Assembly (NCBI RefSeq): GCF_016950255.1
Contig: NZ_JACGFN010000002.1
Location: forward strand, 997,613-1,061,612
Reading direction: 5' to 3'
Source: Pectobacterium brasiliense
GTDB taxonomy: Bacteria > Pseudomonadota > Gammaproteobacteria > Enterobacterales > Enterobacteriaceae
DNA: 64,000 nt
A program made the position numbers and the translations under genes. A model generated the notes under the pieces. It ran no database searches. It worked only from the letters and a program-made list of their open reading frames with translations, and was not told where the DNA came from. Of this stretch, positions 11,162 to 24,192 are shown one piece after another (the stretch's first letter is position 1; each line of letters opens with the position of its first letter).

Positions 11162-12166
11162 TTAGGCGCGGCTCAAAGAACCACGACGATACAGATTACG
11201 CCGGATACGATTCAAACCAGGTTTCGGCCTTTTCGGCTCATCAAGGCTGGCAAGCACCAATTCCAGTACGCGTTCCGCGACTTCACGATGGCGCTGAGCG
11301 ACAGACAATACCGGGCATTCCAGATAATCCAACAGTTCATTGTCCCCAAAGGTCGCGATAGCCAGATTATTCGGCAAACGCCCGTTAATCTTCAGGTTGA
11401 CGTCCATCACTCCCTGCAATAGCGGGAATGACGTGGTGAATAACGCTTCGGGCATAGGATTATTTTTCAAATAATCCATAAACGCGGCAGCGGCAGCCAC
11501 GCGTTCATAGCTATTAGAATAAAGGTAATTCACTTCGCGCGGATCGCCCGCCCACGCCTGACGGAACCCCTGCTCACGCAGGAAGCTGACGGAAAGCTCA
11601 GGTAAAGCACCAAGATAAAGTACCGATTTCGCAGGCACTTTTCTTAATTCCTGTGCCAACATTTCAGCATCTTCAAGATCGGCCCCCACCACGCTGGTGA
11701 AGTGCTCACGATCTAACGCTCTGTCTAATGCAATAATCGGCAGGCTGCCGTTTATCCAACGTTGATAAAACGGGTGCTCCGGCGGTAATGCGGTAGAAAC
11801 AATAATCGCGTCAACCTGGCGCTGCAACAGATGCTCAATACAGCGCATCTCATTGTCTGGCTGATCTTCTGAACACGCAATTAATAGCTGATATCCGCGC
11901 TGTCTGGCCTGACGTTCCAGATAATTAGCGATGCGTGTATAGCTGGTATTTTCCAAATCGGGAATAACCAAACCAATTGAACGCGTACGCCCGGCACGTA
12001 ATCCAGCCGCGACGGCGTTGGGATGATAATTGTGCTCCCTGACGACAGCCATGACTTTCTCAACGGTCTTATCGCTAACGCGATATTGTTTTGCTTTCCC
12101 GTTAATGACATAGCTGGCTGTCGTGCGTGAAACACCCGCAAGACGCGCGATTTCATCCAGTTTCAC
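11162..12166 (-). CDS. cra: Catabolite repressor/activator Cra (FruR)
   Basis: LacI-family regulator that responds to fructose 1-phosphate or fructose 1,6-bisphosphate and controls carbon flow between glycolysis and gluconeogenesis. The 334-residue protein starts with the LacI-type helix-turn-helix [20 protein letters not shown], has the hinge ([20 protein letters not shown]) and a periplasmic-binding-protein-like sensor domain. Length and sequence match enterobacterial Cra. The position between ilvH and mraZ is conserved with E. coli. Confidence 0.96.
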   Translation of the reverse strand: MKLDEIARLAGVSRTTASYVINGKAKQYRVSDKTVEKVMAVVREHNYHPNAVAAGLRAGRTRSIGLVIPDLENTSYTRIANYLERQARQRGYQLLIACSEDQPDNEMRCIEHLLQRQVDAIIVSTALPPEHPFYQRWINGSLPIIALDRALDREHFTSVVGADLEDAEMLAQELRKVPAKSVLYLGALPELSVSFLREQGFRQAWAGDPREVNYLYSNSYERVAAAAAFMDYLKNNPMPEALFTTSFPLLQGVMDVNLKINGRLPNNLAIATFGDNELLDYLECPVLSVAQRHREVAERVLELVLASLDEPKRPKPGLNRIRRNLYRRGSLSRA

Positions 12167-12374
12167 GGTAACCCCTTAGTAGGCCGGAAAATAAGTAGGC
12201 CGGCTCAATAAATAGTGTGATGACCATAAAATCATCATGGATATGGCGTAGATCTAACAGCAGAAGCTTTTGTACGGCAACTGCTTTTATCACGTTACCC
12301 ACATATTTCAAGCTGCCATATCAATAATGGATGTCTTTTAAGCTGAATATATTGTGTCTATATAAGATTAAGGG

Positions 12375-12405
12375 AAATAAAAAGGCCCGATACTATTATC
12401 GGGCC
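12375..12405 (-). terminator. Intrinsic terminator after ilvIH
   Basis: On the minus strand a 9-bp perfect stem (GGCCCGATA / TATCGGGCC, 4-nt loop) is followed by TTTTTATTT. It lies 30 nt past the ilvH stop. Confidence 0.9.
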
Positions 12406-12434
12406 TCTTAAAAGAAAAAGCAGCGAAAAGTCGA

Positions 12435-12926
12435 TTAACGCATGATTTTATCGCCGCGCGATACGCCGACGATACCAGAGCGCGCCACTTCAACAATTTC
12501 GGAGACTTCACGTACGGCACTCAGGAACGCATCCAGCTTATCGCTGGTGCCAGCAAGCTGTACGGTATAAAGCGAAGCGGTGACATCCACGATCTGGCCG
12601 CGGAAAATATCGGCGCAGCGTTTCACTTCTTCACGACCATAGCCTGTAGCCTGTAGCTTCACCAGCATGATCTCACGCTCAACGTGCGCGCCCTGCCCCA
12701 ACTCGCTGACGCGCAGGACATCCACCAGCTTGTGCAGTTGCTTTTCGATCTGCTCCAGCACTTTTTCATCGCCTACCGTCTGGATAGTCATACGAGATAG
12801 CGTTGGGTCTTCGGTTGGTGCCACCGTCAGACTTTCGATGTTGTAGCCGCGCTGGGAAAACAGGCCGACGACACGTGACAAAGCGCCTGATTCATTCTCA
12901 AGTAATACTGATAAAATCCGCCGCAT
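12435..12926 (-). CDS. ilvH: Acetolactate synthase III small (regulatory) subunit
   Basis: Regulatory subunit of acetohydroxyacid synthase III, conferring valine feedback inhibition and stabilising IlvI. The 163-residue product starts with [23 protein letters not shown], an ACT domain, followed by a C-terminal ALS_ss domain ending [11 protein letters not shown] use the internal ATG at 12926, which gives exactly the E. coli length; a start 30 nt upstream would lie inside ilvI. It follows the ilvI stop by 2 nt. Confidence 0.96.
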   Translation of the reverse strand: MRRILSVLLENESGALSRVVGLFSQRGYNIESLTVAPTEDPTLSRMTIQTVGDEKVLEQIEKQLHKLVDVLRVSELGQGAHVEREIMLVKLQATGYGREEVKRCADIFRGQIVDVTASLYTVQLAGTSDKLDAFLSAVREVSEIVEVARSGIVGVSRGDKIMR

Positions 12927-12928
12927 GA

Positions 12929-14647
12929 TCAGGTCCTCTCCGTTTTGCTCAACCACATTTCATCCATCGCCCCGCCGCGAATCTGCATGGGGTAAACATG
13001 CTCGCTGCTGTCGATGTTGATATCAACAAACACCAGACGGTCTTTCTGCGCCAGCGCTTGCGACAGCTTACTTTCCAGTTCGTCCGGCGTATCGATAGAA
13101 ATCCCGATGTGACCGTACGCTTCAGCCAGCTTGACGAAATCCGGCAATGATTCCATGTAAGAGCTGGAATGGCGGCCAGAGTAGATCATGTCCTGCCACT
13201 GCTTCACCATGCCGAGGAAACGGTTGTTCAGGTTAATGACCACCACAGGCAGATCATATTGCAGCGCCGTAGAAAGCTCCTGAATATTCATCTGAATACT
13301 GCCGTCGCCCGTTACGCAAATCACCGTTTCTTCCGGCAGCGCAAGTTTGATGCCCAATGCCGCTGGCAGGCCAAAGCCCATCGTGCCCAGTCCACCGGAG
13401 TTCACCCAGCGGCGCGGTAAATCGAAAGGATAATACAGCGCAGCAAACATCTGGTGCTGGCCGACGTCCGATGCCACATAGGCTTTGCCTTCGGTCAGCC
13501 GATGCAGCGTTTCAATCACCGCCTGCGGTTTAATCTTGTCGCCTTCGGTGCTGTATTTCAGACAGTGACGCCCACGCCACTGTTCGATACCCTGCCACCA
13601 ATCGCGCAGCGCATCAAACTGCTGCTGTGCGCCATCCTGTGCCAGCAACTCCAACATCAGGGTTAATACTTGTTTAGCATCGCCCACGATAGGGATATCG
13701 GCGTTTACCGTTTTGGAAATCGACGCGGGATCGACATCAATGTGCAGAACCGTCGCGTTCGGGCAGTACTTCGCCAGATTGTTGGTTGTTCGGTCGTCGA
13801 AACGCACCCCTACGGCGAAAATCACATCGGCGTTATGCATAGCCGTATTGGCTTCATATGTCCCGTGCATCCCCAGCATACCGAGGCACTGACGGTGCGT
13901 GCCAGGAAAGCCGCCCAGCCCCATCAGGGAGGTTGTCACTGGCAGGTTAAGTTTTTCCGCCAGCGTCAGTAGTTCTTCGTGACACTCCGCATTAATGACG
14001 CCACCGCCGCTGTAGATAATCGGTTTTTTTGCCGCCAGCAGGGTTTGCAACGCGCGACGAATCTGACCTTTGTGCCCTTGAACCGTCGGATTATAGGAAC
14101 GCATGCTGACGCTTTCAGGATAAACGTACGGCAGCTTATTCGCCGGATTCATGACGTCTTTCGGCAGATCGACCACTACCGGCCCGGGACGTCCGGTCGA
14201 TGCCAGATAAAACGCTTTTTTCAGAATCGTCGGAACATCTTCCGCTTTCTTGACCAGAAAACTGTGCTTCACAATAGGGCGGGAAATGCCCACCGTGTCG
14301 CATTCCTGAAAGGAGTCATAGCCAATCAGCGAAGTCGCAACCTGACCGGACAACACCACCATAGGAATGGAGTCCATATAGGCAGTAGCGATACCGGTAA
14401 TCGCGTTGGTCGCACCAGGACCAGACGTGACCAGCACGACGCCGACCTCACCTGTCGCGCGCGCGTAGCCATCCGCCATATGTACCGCACCTTGCTCATG
14501 CCGCACCAAAATATGCTCGATACCGCCAACCGTATGCAGGGCGTCGTAAATATCCAACACCGCACCGCCCGGATAACCGAACACATGTTTTACGCCCTGA
14601 TCGATCAACGATCGGACCACCATTTCGGCGCCTGACAACATCTCCAT
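12929..14647 (-). CDS. ilvI: Acetolactate synthase III large (catalytic) subunit
   Basis: ThDP- and FAD-dependent enzyme making acetolactate and acetohydroxybutyrate, the first common step of valine, leucine and isoleucine synthesis. The 572-residue product starts [14 protein letters not shown] with an AGAGG ribosome-binding site about 7 nt upstream; the reading frame is open for 23 more codons but E. coli IlvI begins here. Visible features are the catalytic glutamate region ([19 protein letters not shown]), the SGPGATN loop, and the ThDP/Mg motif [17 protein letters not shown]. Confidence 0.97.
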   Translation of the reverse strand: MEMLSGAEMVVRSLIDQGVKHVFGYPGGAVLDIYDALHTVGGIEHILVRHEQGAVHMADGYARATGEVGVVLVTSGPGATNAITGIATAYMDSIPMVVLSGQVATSLIGYDSFQECDTVGISRPIVKHSFLVKKAEDVPTILKKAFYLASTGRPGPVVVDLPKDVMNPANKLPYVYPESVSMRSYNPTVQGHKGQIRRALQTLLAAKKPIIYSGGGVINAECHEELLTLAEKLNLPVTTSLMGLGGFPGTHRQCLGMLGMHGTYEANTAMHNADVIFAVGVRFDDRTTNNLAKYCPNATVLHIDVDPASISKTVNADIPIVGDAKQVLTLMLELLAQDGAQQQFDALRDWWQGIEQWRGRHCLKYSTEGDKIKPQAVIETLHRLTEGKAYVASDVGQHQMFAALYYPFDLPRRWVNSGGLGTMGFGLPAALGIKLALPEETVICVTGDGSIQMNIQELSTALQYDLPVVVINLNNRFLGMVKQWQDMIYSGRHSSSYMESLPDFVKLAEAYGHIGISIDTPDELESKLSQALAQKDRLVFVDINIDSSEHVYPMQIRGGAMDEMWLSKTERT

Positions 14648-15008
14648 GGGTCTGCCTCTTTTGTTCAGAAAGCGGAATCCGCTTCTGTATTGATCGGGAG
14701 AAATCCCCGAACTCACATTGTATTAATACTGTTAACTTTTAGTACAAGAATACGAAATATTATAGGGATTACTGATAACCCATTAACATAACGCCAGATT
14801 ATGACGCAGACAAACGGCAAAAAACCACCGCCCTTAATCGTGCCCAAGGGAAATCGAACGTGAGGGAAAAAGGAAATGAGATAAAATACTAACTGGAAAC
14901 CTTCAGACCTGAGAGATCGTCCATGAAGGCCATAAATTACAGAGTGAAATATTGAGGCCGAAAACCACATTTCTTTTCAGGAAACGCGCTTCTCGGCCTA
15001 CGACATCA
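14648..15008 (-). promoter_or_regulatory. ilvIH upstream regulatory region
   Basis: This 361-nt AT-rich gap contains the ilvIH control region. A TATAAT hexamer on the minus strand near 14760 is a possible -10, with only a weak -35 about 17 bp upstream. In E. coli ilvIH is activated by Lrp bound to several sites in this region; I cannot score Lrp sites by eye. No leader peptide or attenuator is evident, unlike leu and ilvB in this window. The left end also carries an imperfect AGGCCG/CGGCCT inverted repeat after the acyl-CoA ligase stop. Confidence 0.45.
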
Positions 15009-16814
15009 TCAAGACTCGGCGTACATTGCATCAATTTCCAGCTGGTAACGCTGGTTGATGATCTTCCTGCGCAGCTTGAGCGTTGGCGTAAGTTCCCCTT
15101 CTGCCATCGAAAACGGCACAGGCAGCAGCGTGAATTTCTTCACCTGCTCCACGCGGGAAAGCTCCTTCTGTATCTCCCGCAAGCGCTGTTCGAACAGCTC
15201 AATAATATGGCTGTGTCGCAGCAGTTCCAGACGATCGTGGTACTTCAGATTGATGGAGTGAGCGTATTCTTCCAATGCTTCGAAGCAGGGAACAATCAGC
15301 GCAGACACGTACTTACGCGTGTCCGCAATAATCGCAACCTGCTCAATGAAGCGATCCTGTCCCAGCGTACCTTCCAGATGCTGCGGTGCAATATATTTAC
15401 CGCCGGAGGTTTTCATTAGATCTTTCAACCGTTCGGTAATAAACAGGTTACCGTTGGCATCCAGTTCCCCCGCATCGCCGGTTTTCAGCCAGCCATCTTC
15501 GGTAAAAGTGTCTGCGGTTTCCTGCGGACGGTGGAAATAACCCCGCATAATAGTCGCACCGCGTACCTGAATCTCTTTTTCCTCGCCAATGCGGACCTCA
15601 ATGCCCGGCAGCGGCGTACCAATAGAGCCCAGGCGGAAGCGACCTTCCTCCCAGCAGGAAACCGTCGCACAGGTTTCGGTCATGCCGTAGCCATAGATGA
15701 TGCGAATCCCTATCGACCGGAAAAACAGAATGATGTTGTCATCCAGTCGTGCGCCTGCGGCTGGCATAAAGCGAATCTCGCCCCCCAGCAGTTGGCGCAG
15801 TTTTCCTAACACCAGACGGTCTGCATAGTGGTGCATAACACGACGGAAAAGACCGCCCTTCTTCGCGGTCTGGCTCGCCAGAAAAGCATATTGCCCCTGC
15901 GCGATAGCCCAGTTAAATAGCCGCTGGCGATACCACGGAGCCTGCGCCACTTTTTCATGGATGGCGCTATACACTTTCTCATAAAAACGCGGTACGGCGC
16001 ACATCACGGTAGGCTTCACCGTCTGCATTGCCTCACGCACCAGATTCGTGTTGTTGAGATACACGTTCTGCGCGCCGCGATGCATAATGACAAAGCTCCA
16101 GGCGCGCTCAAATACGTGGGAAAGTGGTAAGAAACAGAGCGATACGTCATTTTCTGACATATCCAGACGATCGTCGTGTAGCTTAAGCTGCATCGCCATG
16201 TTGGTGTAATCCAGCATGACACCTTTCGGCTCACCCGTGGTACCAGAAGTATAAATCAGCGTAAACAGATCGTTGAGATCGCGGCTGTCGATACGCGCTT
16301 GCCATTCATCACGCCAGAAATCGTCTACCGCCTGCGCTTCAAATTCCTGCAGGGATTGTGCGATGTCGCTACCGCGCAGGTTAACGCCTTCATCCATCAC
16401 GATGATGTTTCGCAGTTGCGGGCACGTGTCCCGCAGCGCCAGCAGCGCATCCAGTTGCTCCTGGCCACCGACGAATATCGTACGGATATCCGCATCGTTG
16501 ATGATGAATGCCGCCTGTGCCGACGTATTCGTGGCATAGATTGGCACGCTGATCGCACGCAGGTGCAACAGCGCCAGATCGGCCAGCGACCAGTTCATTG
16601 AGTTATGAGAGAAAATCGCAACCCGTTCCTGAACATCCAGCCCTAACGCTAAGAGCGCGCTGGCAATGCGCTGAATGCGCTGCCCGGCCTGTGTCCAGGT
16701 GAGCTGCTGTTCGCCCGCAGGCGTCCACTCGCGCAACGTAATGCTGCCTGCGCAGTGATTGATTCGATCTTGGACCCGGTGCACCACATGGTATGGCTGT
16801 AAATGATTATTCAT
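15009..16814 (-). CDS. Long-chain fatty-acid--CoA ligase (AMP-binding)
   Basis: AMP-forming acyl-CoA synthetase of the eukaryote-like FAA/FadD15 group, expected to activate long-chain fatty acids at the membrane. It has the P-loop-like YTSGTTGEPKGVM motif, the GYGMTETCATVSC motif, and the C-terminal DGWLKTGDAGELDANGNLFI and KDLMKTSGGKYIAP blocks. The open frame extends to 16898, but that start would be TTG; the ATG at 16814 gives 601 residues, near the family norm. No obvious ribosome-binding site precedes either. It occupies the slot where E. coli carries leuO. The physiological substrate is not determined by sequence. Confidence 0.85.
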   Translation of the reverse strand: MNNHLQPYHVVHRVQDRINHCAGSITLREWTPAGEQQLTWTQAGQRIQRIASALLALGLDVQERVAIFSHNSMNWSLADLALLHLRAISVPIYATNTSAQAAFIINDADIRTIFVGGQEQLDALLALRDTCPQLRNIIVMDEGVNLRGSDIAQSLQEFEAQAVDDFWRDEWQARIDSRDLNDLFTLIYTSGTTGEPKGVMLDYTNMAMQLKLHDDRLDMSENDVSLCFLPLSHVFERAWSFVIMHRGAQNVYLNNTNLVREAMQTVKPTVMCAVPRFYEKVYSAIHEKVAQAPWYRQRLFNWAIAQGQYAFLASQTAKKGGLFRRVMHHYADRLVLGKLRQLLGGEIRFMPAAGARLDDNIILFFRSIGIRIIYGYGMTETCATVSCWEEGRFRLGSIGTPLPGIEVRIGEEKEIQVRGATIMRGYFHRPQETADTFTEDGWLKTGDAGELDANGNLFITERLKDLMKTSGGKYIAPQHLEGTLGQDRFIEQVAIIADTRKYVSALIVPCFEALEEYAHSINLKYHDRLELLRHSHIIELFEQRLREIQKELSRVEQVKKFTLLPVPFSMAEGELTPTLKLRRKIINQRYQLEIDAMYAES

Positions 16815-16979
16815 CTGTAAAAGAATTTCTAAGGGGGAAGAATTTGACAGCGTTTCAGCGTACAGCTGTACATTATTTGGCGTGCAGTCTACCGCCAATG
16901 TTCAAAACCGCAACGATCTTTCGTTCATTCGGCGCAGGCTATCGCTGGTTTACTTGATGCACGTCACACCAATCAAAAG

Positions 16980-17008
16980 TTGACATAACCCTGATAATCG
17001 CGTACCAA
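16980..17008 (+). promoter_or_regulatory. leu operon promoter
   Basis: TTGACA at 16980-16985 is followed after 17 bp by TACCAA at 17003-17008. It lies 35 nt upstream of the leuL start. The -35 is perfect; the -10 is weak. Confidence 0.55.
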
Positions 17009-17042
17009 TAAAGGAACACCGAATTTTAGATGACGAGACACT

Positions 17043-17126
17043 ATGTTCAACTTTACTGTCCTACTAGGCCTACTACTAAACGCATCCTTCTTGCGCGGTA
17101 GGTTTGTGGGCAGAGTTCAGAACTAA
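17043..17126 (+). CDS. leuL: leu operon leader peptide
   Basis: A 27-codon ORF encoding MFNFTVLLGLLLNASFLRGR followed by FVGRVQN. Five regulatory leucine codons (CTA CTA, GGC, CTA CTA CTA) are clustered at codons 7-12, and all are the rare CTA. Ribosome stalling at these codons when charged tRNA-Leu is low would favour the antiterminator and permit leuABCD transcription. The E. coli leader has the same LLLLNAS core. A terminator follows 20 nt later. Confidence 0.92.
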   Translation: MFNFTVLLGLLLNASFLRGRFVGRVQN

Positions 17127-17145
17127 GTTTCTCGCCACACGATAC

Positions 17146-17177
17146 AAAAACCCGCGCTGATGCGCGGGTTTTTTTTT
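17146..17177 (+). terminator. leu attenuator
   Basis: A 7-bp GC-rich stem (CCCGCGC / GCGCGGG) with a 4-nt loop, extended by A-U pairs, followed by nine or more T residues. It lies between leuL and leuA, as expected for transcription attenuation. Confidence 0.9.
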
Positions 17178-17224
17178 ACTCGCCGAGCGCCAAGTACAAG
17201 TAGACACGACAAGGAACTAAACCG

Positions 17225-19914
<2,690 letters not shown>

Positions 19915-19916
19915 CA

Positions 19917-21317
19917 ATGGGTAAGACGTTATATCAAAAATTGTTCGAAGCGCACGTGGTTCATGAAGCGCCGAACGAAACGCCGCTGCTGTACATCGAC
20001 AGACATCTGGTACACGAAGTGACTTCCCCTCAGGCCTTCGACGGCCTGCGTGCGATGGGCCGTAAGGTTCGTCAACCGGGGAAAACCTTCGCGACCATGG
20101 ACCACAACGTGTCCACGCAGACCAAAGACATCAACGCCAGTGGCGAGATGGCTCGTATTCAGATGCAGGAATTAATCAAAAACTGTGCGGAATTCGGCGT
20201 TCAGCTGTATGACCTGAACCACCCGTATCAGGGCATCGTTCACGTTATCGGGCCTGAACAAGGGATGACCTTGCCGGGTATGACCATCGTCTGCGGTGAC
20301 TCGCACACGGCAACGCACGGCGCATTTGGTTCACTGGCTTTCGGTATCGGTACGTCGGAAGTGGAACATGTGCTGGCTACGCAAACCCTGAAGCAGGGTC
20401 GCGCTAAAACCATGAAGATTGAAGTCACCGGCGATGCACCACACGGCATCACCGCGAAAGACATCGTGCTGGCGATCATCGGTAAAACCGGTAGCGCAGG
20501 CGGCACAGGTCATGTGGTTGAATTCTGTGGTAAAGCCATTCGTGCGCTGAGCATGGAAGGCCGTATGACGCTGTGTAACATGGCGATTGAGATGGGCGCG
20601 AAGGCAGGTCTGGTCGCACCGGACGAGACGACCTTCAGCTACCTGAAAGGCCGTCAGTTTGCACCGAAAGATGCCAACTGGGATGCCGCCGTTACGTACT
20701 GGAGCACGCTGAAATCCGATGATGATGCGCAGTTCGACACCGTCGTCACGCTGGACGCCGCTCAGATCGCGCCGCAGGTCACCTGGGGCACCAACCCCGG
20801 TCAGGTTATCGCCGTCAATCAGGAAATCCCTAGCCCTGACTCTTTCAGCGATCCGGTAGAACGCGCCTCCGCGGCCAAAGCACTGGCCTATATGGATCTG
20901 CAACCCGGCATTAAACTGACCGACGTGAAGATCGATAAAGTCTTCATTGGCTCCTGCACCAACTCGCGTATCGAAGATTTACGTGCTGCGGCAGAAATCG
21001 CCAAAGGGCGTAAAGTCGCCGCTGGTGTTCAGGCTATCGTCGTACCCGGTTCCGGTCCGGTAAAAACCATGGCGGAGCTGGAAGGGCTGGATAAAGTGTT
21101 CATCGAGGCGGGCTTTGAGTGGCGTTTACCGGGCTGCTCCATGTGTCTGGCGATGAACAATGACCGTCTGAACCCCGGTGAGCGTTGTGCATCAACCAGC
21201 AACCGTAACTTTGAAGGCCGTCAGGGTCGCGCCGGCCGCACCCATCTGGTCAGCCCGGCAATGGCTGCGGCAGCGGCAGTGACGGGTCGCTTTGCCGACG
21301 TCCGCGAGTTGAATTAA
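19917..21317 (+). CDS. leuC: 3-isopropylmalate dehydratase large subunit
   Basis: Aconitase-family subunit carrying the [4Fe-4S] cluster that isomerises isopropylmalate with LeuD. The 466-residue protein has [12 protein letters not shown], and the three cluster-ligand cysteines are visible in FIGSCTNSR and [10 protein letters not shown]. It starts 2 nt after leuB and ends 13 nt before leuD. Confidence 0.97.
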   Translation: MGKTLYQKLFEAHVVHEAPNETPLLYIDRHLVHEVTSPQAFDGLRAMGRKVRQPGKTFATMDHNVSTQTKDINASGEMARIQMQELIKNCAEFGVQLYDLNHPYQGIVHVIGPEQGMTLPGMTIVCGDSHTATHGAFGSLAFGIGTSEVEHVLATQTLKQGRAKTMKIEVTGDAPHGITAKDIVLAIIGKTGSAGGTGHVVEFCGKAIRALSMEGRMTLCNMAIEMGAKAGLVAPDETTFSYLKGRQFAPKDANWDAAVTYWSTLKSDDDAQFDTVVTLDAAQIAPQVTWGTNPGQVIAVNQEIPSPDSFSDPVERASAAKALAYMDLQPGIKLTDVKIDKVFIGSCTNSRIEDLRAAAEIAKGRKVAAGVQAIVVPGSGPVKTMAELEGLDKVFIEAGFEWRLPGCSMCLAMNNDRLNPGERCASTSNRNFEGRQGRAGRTHLVSPAMAAAAAVTGRFADVRELN

Positions 21318-21330
21318 GAGAGAAACCGAC

Positions 21331-21933
21331 ATGGCTAAATTTACTCAACACACAGGTCTGGTGGTTCCTCTGGACGCCGCTAATGTCGATACCGACGCCA
21401 TCATTCCCAAGCAGTTTCTGCAAAAGGTGACGCGTACCGGTTTCGGCCAACACCTGTTCCACGACTGGCGCTTTCTGGATGATGCGGGCCAACAGCCTAA
21501 CCCTGAGTTTGTGCTGAATCAGCCGCATTACAAAGGGGCGAGTATCCTGCTGGCGCGGGAAAACTTCGGCTGCGGTTCTTCCCGTGAGCACGCGCCGTGG
21601 GCGCTGACCGATTACGGCTTCAAAGTCGTTATCGCGCCAAGCTTCGCCGATATTTTCTACGGCAACTCGTTTAACAACCAACTGCTGCCGGTGAAACTGA
21701 GCGACGAAGAAGTCGACGAGCTGTTCAAGCTGGTTGACGGGCAGGAAGGGATTACCTTCACGGTCGATCTGGAAAATCAGGTCGTTCAGGCGGGCAGCAA
21801 AAGCTATCCGTTCGAAATCGACAGCTTCCGCCGCCACTGCATGATCAACGGATTAGACAGCATCGGCCTGACGCTGCAACACGAAGCGTCTATTACCGAG
21901 TATGAAAAGAATCAGCCTGCCTTTCTGAACTGA
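21331..21933 (+). CDS. leuD: 3-isopropylmalate dehydratase small subunit
   Basis: Swivelling subunit of isopropylmalate isomerase. The 200-residue product begins [20 protein letters not shown] and contains the [15 protein letters not shown] signature around residue 74-88, typical of LeuD. Last gene of the leu operon; a strong terminator follows 15 nt downstream. Confidence 0.97.
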   Translation: MAKFTQHTGLVVPLDAANVDTDAIIPKQFLQKVTRTGFGQHLFHDWRFLDDAGQQPNPEFVLNQPHYKGASILLARENFGCGSSREHAPWALTDYGFKVVIAPSFADIFYGNSFNNQLLPVKLSDEEVDELFKLVDGQEGITFTVDLENQVVQAGSKSYPFEIDSFRRHCMINGLDSIGLTLQHEASITEYEKNQPAFLN

Positions 21934-21948
21934 TTCAAGATTACAGAT

Positions 21949-21980
21949 AGCCCGCACTTTATTGCGGGCTTTTTCTTTTG
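21949..21980 (+). terminator. leu operon terminator
   Basis: An 8-bp stem (AGCCCGCA / TGCGGGCT) with a 6-nt loop, followed by TTTTTCTTTT. The azlD gene ends 15 nt further on from the opposite strand. Confidence 0.92.
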
Positions 21981-21994
21981 GAAGAATGGGTGGA

Positions 21995-22306
21995 TTACAG
22001 CAGCGAGGCTATCAGATAAAAAGCCAGCATACTCAAAAGCACCGCGACCACAATATTTCTGATAAAGAATGAAATTACGACACTCACTATCGCGTCGAGA
22101 AAATACGGGTTATCAGGAAAGGCGCGAATCACGCCGTGGTCCATTAAAATAATCGGCCCGCAGATCGCGGTGAGTAGGCAAGGTGCTGAATACTTTAACG
22201 CTCTATGGAGTAAAACCGGAATTTTTACCGGCACAGCGGGCTCAAGAAAAATATAGCGATTAAAAAACACGATCCCTGCCAAAACAAATATCAATAACCA
22301 GCTCAT
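21995..22306 (-). CDS. azlD: Branched-chain amino acid exporter small subunit AzlD
   Basis: A 103-residue hydrophobic protein with about four predicted membrane helices, the small partner of AzlC/YgaZ. The PNPYFLDAIVSVV and LHRALKYSAPCLLTAI stretches resemble AzlD/YgaH family members. It overlaps the azlC stop by 4 nt, indicating a two-gene transport operon. Its place next to leuABCD suggests export of leucine or related amino acids, but substrate is inferred from family and context. Confidence 0.85.
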   Translation of the reverse strand: MSWLLIFVLAGIVFFNRYIFLEPAVPVKIPVLLHRALKYSAPCLLTAICGPIILMDHGVIRAFPDNPYFLDAIVSVVISFFIRNIVVAVLLSMLAFYLIASLL

Positions 22307-23055
22307 TTTTCTTCCTTAAGCACAGACGCGATGAACACAGAGAAAAACATACCGCCGACGCCAGCAATAGCGATGGCGCCTTCTACCTTGAAATAGGTCA
22401 ACAGCATCGACAACAGCAGAGAAAACAGGACGCCAGAAAAGGTGCTGATTTTCTTTATCATCGGAACAACAATGGTGATAAACGTGGCAACGATAGAATA
22501 ATCAAGATGATACTTATCCAAATCGGGTACAGATGACGCCATGACCACGCCAAGAATACTGAAGATATTCCAAAAAATATAAAAGGTGAAACCCGCACCA
22601 ATTAAATAGCTGATACTAACGTTATTCTTTCTGTCTTGCTTTTCACTGAGCGCAAACAGCTCGTCTGATAATAGAAAGCCGATAGGAAGGCGCTTTCTCA
22701 ATTTCAATGTTGAAACATATTCGCGTAACGTCAAGCCATATATCAGGTGCTGCGCGGTGATAAAAAAAACGGAGATTAATAGCGTCGCAACATTCGCCCC
22801 GGACATGAGTAAGCCCAGCGAAACGAGCTGCGCCGCCCCCGCGAAAATAATCGCGGACATCCCGATACTTTGCCCAACGGATAATCCCGACTGGATAGCC
22901 ATAGAGCCAGCTAAAATGCCCCAGGGCACCACGGACAAACAGAGCGGAAGCATTTCAACCACGCCGGTCATAAAATGCTTCCACGGACTAACAGTGTCTT
23001 TTGATTCAGACGATGAACGGGCTACGGAGTTTTCCATATAACATTGCACTACCAT
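22303..23055 (-). CDS. azlC: Branched-chain amino acid exporter large subunit AzlC
   Basis: Inner-membrane permease of the AzlC/YgaZ family. The 250-residue protein has the typical MLPLCLSVVPWGILAG opening, FAGAAQLVSLGLL and LRKRLPIGFLLSDELFAL motifs and roughly six to seven membrane spans. The partner azlD follows with a 4-nt overlap. Two ATG starts are possible (23055 or 23037, the latter giving MENSVARSS); neither has a clear ribosome-binding site, so the N-terminus is uncertain. The AraC-type gene just upstream on the same strand may regulate it. Confidence 0.87.
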   Translation of the reverse strand: MVVQCYMENSVARSSSESKDTVSPWKHFMTGVVEMLPLCLSVVPWGILAGSMAIQSGLSVGQSIGMSAIIFAGAAQLVSLGLLMSGANVATLLISVFFITAQHLIYGLTLREYVSTLKLRKRLPIGFLLSDELFALSEKQDRKNNVSISYLIGAGFTFYIFWNIFSILGVVMASSVPDLDKYHLDYSIVATFITIVVPMIKKISTFSGVLFSLLLSMLLTYFKVEGAIAIAGVGGMFFSVFIASVLKEEK

Positions 23056-23142
23056 AAAAATATCGATAGCGGAAAACTAACAAAACGTCTTTTCAGAGTA
23101 TTGGATGAATTTGCTGCGCCCCAGAATAGGAGCCGAGTATAA

Positions 23143-23979
23143 CTACAGATTGCCTTTAGCAAACTCGCCCGGCGTCAGCCCCAACGAGTTTTTGAAATGG
23201 CGATGGAAGTGGCTCTGATCGGTAAAACCGCACCGTACGGAAACATCGAGGATCGCACCGCCTTTCCGCAATAATGCCTTAGCCTTGCGTAGCCGTGCCT
23301 GAATTAAGTAGGCGTGAGGCGTAATCCCCACCACCGCTTTAAACTGTCGTAGGAAATGCCACACACTGAGTTCGGCCAGCGCAGCCAATTCAACGAGGGC
23401 CAGTTCTCTCTCAGGATAACTGTCCATAAATGCTTTAACGTTCAATATATTTTGGGTCGCTACGGGCAGCATCTGTGGCGTCAGACGCGTCTTGCTGTAG
23501 CGCATTGTCAACCAGGTTAAAGACGACAACAGCAGCGTTTCTTTCAAGAGCATATTGCCCGGCTGAGCGAGCATATTGAACGTCATGAGAAGCTGATCCG
23601 ACAGCCCTGGGTCGTGAACAACCGCGTCGGGAAACCACGGGATCGAATCCTTTGAGCGTTGCAGATCCTGATTAATCGAGCGAAAAAGATCGGGATGCGG
23701 ATAAATGGCGCGATAGGCCCAGCCGGTTTCGACCTCCGAACTCCCCGTGTGTACATCGTCCGCGTTCACCAGAATGATATCGCCTTTGGGCGCAACATGT
23801 TCTGCACCGGAGCGATAAAAACGCTGCGCCCCCTGCTCAATCACACTGATGCAATACGTATCATGCACATGGCGAGGAAAACGCTGCTGGTAGTACTGCG
23901 CCTGCAACATATCCAGACCACCTAATGCCTCCAGGTGTCTGAAATGTGTTTGCTCTTGCACTACCGGCTTTTTATGCAC
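23143..23979 (-). CDS. AraC-family transcriptional regulator
   Basis: A 278-residue regulator with an N-terminal cupin-like sensor (HVHDTYCISVIEQGAQRFYRSG) and a C-terminal double helix-turn-helix (LAALAELSVWHFLRQFKAVVGITPHAY then VSVRCGFTDQSHFHRHFKNSLGLTPGEF). It starts with GTG at 23979 and lies 87 nt upstream of azlC on the same strand. AraC regulators of this type are often found beside AzlCD or LysE exporters and probably sense the exported amino acid; this is inference from context. Confidence 0.88.
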   Translation of the reverse strand: MHKKPVVQEQTHFRHLEALGGLDMLQAQYYQQRFPRHVHDTYCISVIEQGAQRFYRSGAEHVAPKGDIILVNADDVHTGSSEVETGWAYRAIYPHPDLFRSINQDLQRSKDSIPWFPDAVVHDPGLSDQLLMTFNMLAQPGNMLLKETLLLSSLTWLTMRYSKTRLTPQMLPVATQNILNVKAFMDSYPERELALVELAALAELSVWHFLRQFKAVVGITPHAYLIQARLRKAKALLRKGGAILDVSVRCGFTDQSHFHRHFKNSLGLTPGEFAKGNL

Positions 23980-24121
23980 GCGTTAATCCTCTTATCGTTT
24001 GTACAAAATTGCTCTGGCAGAGAAGCAACATAGGCATACTTCTTTATAGCCAGAAACAGCGTACCTGTTTCACTGATTCTATCAGAAGCGGATTCACATC
24101 CCCATGCTCAAAAAAACAACG

Positions 24122-24149
24122 AAAAAAAGCCAGCGACAAAGCCGCTGGC
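24122..24149 (-). terminator. Terminator after the chemoreceptor gene
   Basis: On the minus strand a 7-bp stem (GCCAGCG / CGCTGGC, 7-nt loop) is followed by seven T residues. It lies about 45 nt beyond the chemoreceptor stop codon. Confidence 0.88.
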
Positions 24150-24192
24150 CATTGATGATGCATTTTCGTCTTTATGTCTTTTACCAACCGGG

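Noticed and set aside
14713..14970. 85-codon ORF upstream of ilvI
   Set aside because: Lies over the ilvIH control region, no recognisable protein features.
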